A stretch of 64,000 bases of DNA from Pseudomonadota bacterium (GTDB taxonomy: Bacteria; Pseudomonadota; Gammaproteobacteria; Burkholderiales; Burkholderiaceae_C), in assembly GCA_020161775.1 (NCBI GenBank), contig JAIUOW010000003.1:229977-293976 (forward strand), given 5' to 3'. The stretch's first letter is position 1. The number at the start of each line of letters is the position of its first letter. Below are positions 58,504-64,000 of this stretch, piece by piece. The notes beneath the pieces were generated by a model. The model saw nothing but the letters and a program-made list of their open reading frames with translations, was not told where the DNA came from and searched no databases. Made by a program: the position numbers and the translations under genes.

Positions 58504-61500
58504 TTATTGCCCCGTGGCGGTGACGCTGCAAGCCACCGTCACCGTGACCTGCCCGCCCGAGGGCAGCGAGGGGATGGGGTAGCCCGTCTGCAGCGAAGCG
58601 ATGGGAATGGACGCCGCCCCGCACGCCGCGCCACCGCTGGCCACGCAGGCCGCCGCCGTGGCGCACGCGAGGCCGGCCGCCGCGGGGTCGCGCAGCACGC
58701 TGTTGTCGGCCGGCGACGGCCCGGCGTTACCCACCGTGATGAGGTAAGTGGACGTGGCGCCGGAGGCCACCGTCGTGGTGTTGTTGGTCTTGGCGATGCT
58801 CACATTGGCCAGGCCCAGCACGTTGTCCACGTCCTCGGCTTCGTTGTTGGTCAGGTTGCTGTCCACGAGGCCCGGCGGCAGCTGCAGCTCGGCGGTGCTG
58901 GTCAACAGGCCATTCAGCGCGGTGATGGACGCGGTGATGGTGAACGTGACCGTGGTGCCGGCGGGCAGCGCCGGTATGGTCAGGCCCGCGCCTTCGATAC
59001 CGCTGACCGTGGTGGACACCGGGCACAACGCGCCTGTGCCCGTGGCCTGGCAGCTGATGTCGATCTTGCTCAGGCCCGGGTCGGGCGGGTCCTTGATCAC
59101 CACGCCGTCGGCCGGGCCGGGCCCGTTGTTGGCGACCGTCACGATGTAGGTGGTGCTGGACAGCGTGACTACCGTGGTGGTGTTGTCCGTCTTGGTGACC
59201 ACCGGGTCGGCGTTGGGCGTGCATTCGCGCAGCGTGACCTGCGCGGTGCCAAAGGCATCGCCATTGGTGCTGCCGGTGCGCGTGTCCCACAGCGCCAGTA
59301 CCACCGACGTCACGCTGGCCGTGAAGTTGCGCTGGCGCAGCGTCCAGGCATCGCCGCTGCCCAGGGTTTCCAGGGCGTACACATCGGTGCCGCCCAGCAC
59401 CTGGGTGGACGGCCCCGCCGTCAGGCGGAACTGGATGCTGGGCAAGGCCGTGGCCGTGCCGTTGCCTGGCACGATGGCGTTGGAGCCGTAGTACAGCCAG
59501 GTGTAGGTGCGCCCCACGGTCAGGCCGTTGACCGTCTGCGACCAGTAGCGGTAGGCCGCGCCCGTGTCGTTGCCGTTGTGGTAAAGCCAGGTGTTGGCGC
59601 CCGCCACGCTGCGGCTCACGTCGCCAGGGAAGGGGTTTTGCACGGTCAGCCCGCCGTAGTTGCGCGCGCCCGACTGGATGCCCACGCCGGTGTCGGGCAC
59701 GTTGGTGTTCAGCGGGTACTGGCTGATGGCCGCGCCCAGCGCGGCGCCGGTGTCGGCGAAATCGCCATTGACCACCAGGTTGACTGGCTGTTCGGTGGTG
59801 CCCGCCGGGCAGATGCCCGCGGCCGTCACCACCGTGGTGTTGGCCACAGCCACGGCGTCGGTGTCGCTGGCGCTGTTGTTGGCGGGGTTGGGGTCGTTCA
59901 GCGCGGGCGGCGGCGTGATGGACGCCGTGTTCACCACCTGGCCGCTGCCCGCGGTGACCTGCGCGTTCAGCTCGAAGGTGACCGAGCCGCCCGCGGGCAG
60001 CGTGGGGATTTGCACGCTCGCCTGGAACGTGGTGGTGGACAGGCCGCCCGGACAGATGGCGCCGCCGGACGACGAGCAGTTCACGCTCAGCTTGGACAGG
60101 CCGGTGGCCGCCGGGTCCGTGATGGTGGTGCCGTCGGCCGCGGACGGGCCGGGGTTGAGCACGCTGATCTGGTAGGCCGTGACGCCACCGGCCGTGACGG
60201 TGCCCACGTCGTTGGTCTTGGTGATGGACAGGTCGGCCACCGGCACCGAAATGACGGTGCTGGCCGTGGCGGTGTTGTTGGCCGGGGACGGATCGGTAAA
60301 GCCGGGTGTGACCGTGGCGGTGGCGGTGTTGGTGACGGTGCCCGCGCTCAGGGCCGTGCCGTCGATCTGGATGCGGATTTCCGCGCCGCTGGCGATCTGG
60401 ATGCGTGGCAGCGTGACGGTGTTGCCGCTGCCCGCGCCGCCGGTGCCCGCGCCCGCGGTGTCGCAGTCGGCGCTGCCGCTGGTGACGGTGCACACCCAGG
60501 TGACGCTGCCAATGGCCGCCGGCACGATGTCACTCACCGTGGTGCTGCCCGCCAGGTTGGCTGGGCCTGCGTTGGACAGGGTCAGCACGTACTGCACGGG
60601 CGCGCCGGTGTCTGCCGTGGCCGGGCCGGTCTTGGCCAGTGCCAGCTCGGCCGTGACGGGCGGGGCCCCGGCAATGACCACGTCTTCCTGGGTGCTGGCG
60701 CCGGCTGCGTAGTTGCTGCCGCCGGTCACGCGGCCGGTGGCGTCGGCGCTGGCGGGGCTGGCCGTGGGGTTGGTGCCGGCCAGCGCGGCCACGCCGGTCA
60801 GCCGCGCGGGATCGGTGTAGTCGGCGCTGGCGGGGTTGTTGTAGGTGCCCGAGGTGGCGCCGTTCAGGCTCACGTTGAAGCTCAACGTCAGGCCCGCGCC
60901 GCTGGCCAGCGTGAAGCCGGTGGTGGGGTTGCCCGGCGCGCCCATGACCAGGGTGGACGTGCCGGTGACGGTGAGCGGCGAGGCCGGGCCGCTGGCGCCC
61001 GCGCCATAGGTCACGACGGCCGTGGTGCCGCTCAAGGTAAACGGTGGGGGCAGCGTGTCGCCCAGAGACACCCCATAAGCGATGCCGGCGCTGGCCGCGT
61101 TGTCCACTCGGACCTGATAGGCCGCCGTGGTATTGGGTGGCACGGTGCGCGCGGGCGTGCTGGTGCGCTTGCTGACCGTGAGTACCGGCAGGCATTCGTA
61201 ACCGGGCAGCACGCCGGGGATCTCGCTGGCTGCGAACGATGTGTCACTGGTGCCGGTCGCGCCGGGGTTGGCCTGCATGTTGCCGGAAAAGCCCAGGAAA
61301 AGATCCTCGCGCGATTTGCCGTTGAGGCCGCCACCCAGGTCCATCGCGCCCGGCGCGGCATTGGCATACACCGCGCCACCCCCGCCGCCGCCGCCGGGGC
61401 CTTCGCGCTCGCCGTTGCAGCAGTTGCCCTGCACGCCCGTGGGGCTGGGGATGCTGGTGTTGGTGTTGTTCAGGTTCGAATCAGCGCCGTCGCCGCCGCG

Positions 61501-62808
61501 CGCCTGCACGGTCACGTTGCCGTGGCCGGCGCCGGCAATCAGCAGCACCGAGCCGCCCGCGCCGCCGCCGCCCCCGGCGTCGTTGGACACATTGGAATCC
61601 CAGCCGCGCTGGCCGTCGGCGCGCACGGTGCCTGCGCCGCTGAACGCGCCCGCGCGCACCATGATGATGCCGCCGCCGTTGCCACCCGCGCCGCGGGGGC
61701 TGGTGCCGTCGTTCAGGCTGCCCGAGCCGCCGCCGCCGCCCATGAAGATGTTGGTGGCCAGCAGCACGCCGGTTTGCGGGGCGCGCGAGCCACCGTAGCC
61801 GCCGGTGTCCAGCAGGCCGTCGCCGTTGTAGGTCTGCCCGCCATTGCCGCCCGCGCCCCCGTTGCCACCGCCGCCGCCTGCGGCGTTGTGCGAGTTGCCG
61901 CCGCCCCCGGCATTGGCCGGTGCGCCGCGCAGGAAGTCGCCATTGGGGTAGCCGCCTGTCGTACCGTTGTCCACCGAGGTGGGCGCCGCGTCATTGAAGC
62001 GCGTGCCGCTGTTGTAGCCCCCGGCGACCGAGGTCTGCACATATTGCGGCGTGCCGCCGATGCCCTCGCCCTTGCTGCCGCCGTCCACCGTGTCGTTACC
62101 CCGGTACAGCAGCGTGGCCGAAGGAAACTCGGAGTTGTTTACCCCCTGCACCCCGCCGCGAAAGCCGCGGTTGGATGCCTCAATGTGCGGCCCCGTGCCT
62201 GTAAAGGTGAGCCGGCCCGCCACATCCATCGCCACCACGCCACCCACCAGCCCGTTCCAGGGCAGCGGTGTGACCGGGTTGGCGCCATCGATGGTGATGC
62301 TGGGGTACTGGGGCACGCGGATCACCTGGTAGGTGCGCCGCGTGGTGCTGGTCGCGTTCTGCGTATAGGCGCTGGTCAGCGGCGGGGTGAAGGTGATGTT
62401 GTTGCCCGCGGCCGCGGTGACGCGCAGGAACTGGTAGGCCCCGGCGTTGTTCAGCGCGGTGTAGCCATTGGCCTGCGAAATGCTGCTGCCCGGTCGGCTG
62501 TTGTTCGTGCCCACGCCGTCGCCGTAGCGTTCGTCGTTGCTCGTGTTCAGCGTCACGCCCTGCATCTGGATGATGAGCAGCACGTCACCCACGGCGACCG
62601 CGCCCGCGGCGCCGGAGGCGGCGCCCAGCGTGAGCGTGGTGTCACCCACGGCGCGGTTGTTGTTGCCCACGTGGTAACGGTTGATGACGCCGCCCACGGT
62701 GCCCGGCGCGTCCTTGCCCGGCGCCGCGCACACTTGGGCCTGTGCTGCAGGTGCCAGCAGGACGCAGGCCCACACCATCCGGGCCAGCCAGGCCGCAAAC
62801 TTTTTCAT
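58504..62808 (-). CDS. Giant exported DUF11-repeat protein with Gly-rich domain
   Basis: Secreted or surface protein of 1434 residues with a signal peptide (MVWACVLLAPAAQAQ). The first 580 residues form a beta-rich, very Gly/Asn-rich domain with runs such as AGGGGNSHNAAGGGGGNGGAG and GGGGGSGSLND. From about 595 follow several DUF11-type repeats (LTVSKRTSTP, AELALAKTGPATADTG, ADLSITKTNDVGTV, PVVTKTDNTTTV, VSIAKTNNTTTV), interrupted near 960-1130 by a different beta domain with CPAGTTEQPVNLVVNGDF. No C-terminal anchor or sorting signal is visible; it ends ACSVTATGQ. Likely adhesin-like; function unknown. Confidence 0.85.
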   Translation of the reverse strand: MKKFAAWLARMVWACVLLAPAAQAQVCAAPGKDAPGTVGGVINRYHVGNNNRAVGDTTLTLGAASGAAGAVAVGDVLLIIQMQGVTLNTSNDERYGDGVGTNNSRPGSSISQANGYTALNNAGAYQFLRVTAAAGNNITFTPPLTSAYTQNATSTTRRTYQVIRVPQYPSITIDGANPVTPLPWNGLVGGVVAMDVAGRLTFTGTGPHIEASNRGFRGGVQGVNNSEFPSATLLYRGNDTVDGGSKGEGIGGTPQYVQTSVAGGYNSGTRFNDAAPTSVDNGTTGGYPNGDFLRGAPANAGGGGNSHNAAGGGGGNGGAGGNGGQTYNGDGLLDTGGYGGSRAPQTGVLLATNIFMGGGGGSGSLNDGTSPRGAGGNGGGIIMVRAGAFSGAGTVRADGQRGWDSNVSNDAGGGGGAGGSVLLIAGAGHGNVTVQARGGDGADSNLNNTNTSIPSPTGVQGNCCNGEREGPGGGGGGGAVYANAAPGAMDLGGGLNGKSREDLFLGFSGNMQANPGATGTSDTSFAASEIPGVLPGYECLPVLTVSKRTSTPARTVPPNTTAAYQVRVDNAASAGIAYGVSLGDTLPPPFTLSGTTAVVTYGAGASGPASPLTVTGTSTLVMGAPGNPTTGFTLASGAGLTLSFNVSLNGATSGTYNNPASADYTDPARLTGVAALAGTNPTASPASADATGRVTGGSNYAAGASTQEDVVIAGAPPVTAELALAKTGPATADTGAPVQYVLTLSNAGPANLAGSTTVSDIVPAAIGSVTWVCTVTSGSADCDTAGAGTGGAGSGNTVTLPRIQIASGAEIRIQIDGTALSAGTVTNTATATVTPGFTDPSPANNTATASTVISVPVADLSITKTNDVGTVTAGGVTAYQISVLNPGPSAADGTTITDPAATGLSKLSVNCSSSGGAICPGGLSTTTFQASVQIPTLPAGGSVTFELNAQVTAGSGQVVNTASITPPPALNDPNPANNSASDTDAVAVANTTVVTAAGICPAGTTEQPVNLVVNGDFADTGAALGAAISQYPLNTNVPDTGVGIQSGARNYGGLTVQNPFPGDVSRSVAGANTWLYHNGNDTGAAYRYWSQTVNGLTVGRTYTWLYYGSNAIVPGNGTATALPSIQFRLTAGPSTQVLGGTDVYALETLGSGDAWTLRQRNFTASVTSVVLALWDTRTGSTNGDAFGTAQVTLRECTPNADPVVTKTDNTTTVVTLSSTTYIVTVANNGPGPADGVVIKDPPDPGLSKIDISCQATGTGALCPVSTTVSGIEGAGLTIPALPAGTTVTFTITASITALNGLLTSTAELQLPPGLVDSNLTNNEAEDVDNVLGLANVSIAKTNNTTTVASGATSTYLITVGNAGPSPADNSVLRDPAAAGLACATAAACVASGGAACGAASIPIASLQTGYPIPSLPSGGQVTVTVACSVTATGQ

Positions 62809-62884
62809 GCGGACAATAGTAACGGACTGTAAGCGCTTTGGGTTGGGGGATTACCGCAGGCGCCGCCCCGGTGGCCTCTTTTTA

Positions 62885-63205
62885 TCAGGCGGGCAGGATG
62901 CGTGACAGCGCGTCGCTCACCTCCAGCGCCTGGCGGGGGCGTACCACGCGCGCGGCCTCGGCGCCGTCTTTCAGGAAGATCAGCGTGGGCCACAGCTTGA
63001 CGCCAAAGCTGCGGCCCAGCTTGCGCCCGCTGCCATCTTCCACCTTGATGTGGCGGATGGCCTGGCCATCCAGCGCTTGCGTGATGGCAGGCTGCGCGGC
63101 GCGGCACACGCTGCACCAGTTGGTGCCGAATTCCAGCACGGTGGCGCCGGGCAGGGCGTCGATCTGGGCGCGTTCGGGGGCGGTTTCAAGGTACGGTGTG
63201 GTCAT
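62885..63205 (-). CDS. Thioredoxin-like protein
   Basis: Small thiol-redox protein of 106 residues with a thioredoxin fold. The redox pair is C31-S-V-C34 (FGTNWCSVCRAAQPA), an unusual WCSVC in place of WCGPC, which should shift redox potential or specificity. The cis-Pro is in LWPTLIFLKDG. Start taken at MTTPYLETAP (63205); an ATG at 63262 would add 19 residues. No signal peptide is seen, so it is probably cytoplasmic. It is the last recognisable gene before the non-coding right edge. Confidence 0.87.
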   Translation of the reverse strand: MTTPYLETAPERAQIDALPGATVLEFGTNWCSVCRAAQPAITQALDGQAIRHIKVEDGSGRKLGRSFGVKLWPTLIFLKDGAEAARVVRPRQALEVSDALSRILPA

Positions 63206-63613
63206 GGGGTTGATTCTGGCAAAGGTAGCCGCCTTGTGGGTTGTCGCTATGCTTGAGCCCATGGTGCGACTCGATGTCGCTCTTGTAGCTGAACTAATCA
63301 GCCTTCATAGGAGTGCGTTTTCCCTCTGGGAGCGCAACGGTTTCCTCCCCGGAAATCAATCAGAAATGGTCGAATAAATGCCACGCATTTTTCGACCGGA
63401 GGGGCCCGCCTTGGGCCTCCTCGCAACAAAATTCGGCCTCACGGCAGGGATTTCTGTTGCCTGAACGCTACAGTTACAAAATAAAGTACTGCAGCCGCCG
63501 CCTCTCCTGGCGGCCAACAAAGCGGCACCGCTTTTGGTGCCTTGTTTCTTTCACCGAAACCACTTCTGGAACGAAGTGACCTCGTCTGTGCGTGCATCTC
63601 GGGTAACTGAGTT
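63206..63613. other. Non-coding stretch with three hairpins before the intron
   Basis: No convincing gene is seen in these 408 bases. Hairpins: GGTCGAATAAATGC (63368-63381) with GCATTTTTCGACC (63385-63397), nearly perfect; GGAGGGGCCC with GGGCCTCC (63398-63421); and GGCACC (63524-63529) with GGTGCC (63536-63541) followed by TTGTTTCTTT. The last looks like an intrinsic terminator in the plus direction. An ORF at 63313-63579 (plus) has unnatural composition and is not called. Confidence 0.6.
63524..63551 (+). terminator. Terminator-like hairpin upstream of the putative intron
   Basis: GGCACC (63524-63529), loop GCTTTT, GGTGCC (63536-63541), then TTGTTTCTTT. It is a 6-bp stem with an interrupted T-run on the plus strand, 63 bases before the predicted 5' splice site. 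Confidence 0.45.
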
Positions 63614-64000
63614 GTGCGGAGCCACGGATAAACGACCCGCGCGCAAGCGCACAAATCCGGCGCGAGCCTGATGAATCTCACGAGCAAGACGTGGGAGGGT
63701 GGCCGAGGTATAGGGAATGGGAAACACAAGTGAACGTTCGTCAGAACCGCCGTAACAAGCAACAGCTAACTCTTGTCTGCTGGGCAACCAGCGAGCTGTG
63801 ACCAAAACGGTAATGCGTCAGGGACCAACTGTCATGGATGGTGGTCCGTTCCCAACAAGAACGCACGGCGGAAAGAACGTCCCTAACCCCATCGTCTGGC
63901 CTGCCGGCCGGATGGGCACCAAAGGAAACGAGGTAAACCCGATGCATCGCCACCGCCAGTACGGGGTGGCAACCGAAGCGCAAGCGACGGCCATGGTGTA
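63614..64000 (+). mobile_element. Putative group II intron, 5' part (domain I), cut by right edge
   Basis: From GTGCG at 63614, the consensus 5' end of group II introns, 387 bases have no sensible ORF but many nested stems: GCGC-GCAA-GCGC (63639-63650); ACAGCT with AGCTGT (63762-63767/63794-63799) enclosing GCTGG-GCAA-CCAGC (63779-63792); GGACCA with TGGTCC (63822-63827/63842-63847); CCCATC with GATGGG (63888-63893/63911-63916) enclosing GGCC/GGCC. GNRA loops and AAGG-AAACGAGG-like single strands are typical of domain I. The reverse transcriptase gene and 3' end would lie beyond the window. The call rests on pattern and recall, not on a search. Confidence 0.65.

Noticed and set aside
58393-62832. 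A 1479-codon open frame on the plus strand opposite the DUF11 gene
   Set aside because: It is antisense to a protein with signal peptide and clear repeats; its product is a His/Gly/Arg/Ala-rich string typical of antisense reading of GC-rich genes.
63313-63579. An 88-codon plus-strand frame before the putative intron
   Set aside because: It crosses two hairpins and the terminator-like stem, has no ribosome site and an unnatural Ser/Arg/Trp composition.
63741-63983. An 80-codon minus-strand frame inside the putative intron
   Set aside because: It lies across nested RNA stems and shows no recognisable protein features.
1-64000. tRNA, rRNA or riboswitch genes
   Set aside because: I looked through the intergenic gaps and saw no cloverleaf, GGTTCGAATCC-like arm or known riboswitch core; a tRNAscan-SE or Rfam run would be decisive.

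Overview
The window is GC-rich chromosomal DNA of a betaproteobacterium, most likely a member of the Comamonadaceae (Acidovorax, Hydrogenophaga or Rhodoferax type). This is inferred from gene content and gene order (for example fmdB-DUF502-aspS-nudB-endonuclease-clsB and rhodanese-grxC-secB-gpsA), from the strong third-position GC bias, and from a Burkholderiales-type fused FAD/Fe-S oxidoreductase. No rRNA or tRNA genes were seen.

Layout. 1-2.8 kb: glycerol-3-phosphate ABC uptake genes ugpB-ugpA-ugpE (minus strand, ugpE cut by the left edge) with a candidate Pho box. 2.9-7.3 kb: a 1287-aa FAD/Fe-S oxidoreductase and a HIT protein. 7.4-10.5 kb: a secreted protein with two FecR-like halves, then a TpsB/FhaC-type outer-membrane transporter without a visible substrate gene. 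10.5-15 kb: DUF971, ubiE, a Tim44-domain protein, ubiJ and ubiB (ubiquinone synthesis). 15-25.2 kb: a sodium:solute symporter, FmdB, DUF502, aspS, an embedded toxin-antitoxin pair, nudB, an endonuclease/exonuclease/phosphatase protein, clsB, and a DNA-repair exonuclease/ATP-dependent ligase pair. 25.2-27.8 kb: folE, a BLUF blue-light sensor, DUF429 and a GNAT acetyltransferase. 27.8-36.7 kb: one giant RTX protein of about 2,950 aa. 37-41 kb: SulP transporter, sulfatase and a Bug-type binding protein, with a divergent MarR regulator whose gene overlaps that of an Lhr-type repair helicase. 44-53 kb: an envelope/stress-type cluster (two BON proteins, a zinc metallopeptidase, YqjE-, DUF883- and DUF1328-type proteins, a sensor kinase, two response regulators, an AsmA protein). 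53-58.5 kb: moeB, ctpA, gpmA, rhodanese, grxC, secB, gpsA. 58.5-62.8 kb: a 1434-aa DUF11 surface protein, followed by a thioredoxin. 63.6-64 kb: what looks like the 5' part of a group II intron, running off the right edge.

The most notable observations are: (i) a toxin-antitoxin pair in which a CcdB-like toxin is matched to an antitoxin with a Phd/YefM-type head and a CcdA-like tail, inserted between aspS and nudB and carrying a palindromic operator over its -10 box; (ii) the putative group II intron, with nested GNRA-capped stems and a 5-nt exon/intron complementarity exactly at the predicted splice site; (iii) the folE-BLUF-DUF429 operon; (iv) the giant RTX protein, with exact 243-bp repeats and an AT-richer head of unknown function; (v) a DNA-damage gene set split into two loci, with the helicase translationally coupled to a MarR regulator.
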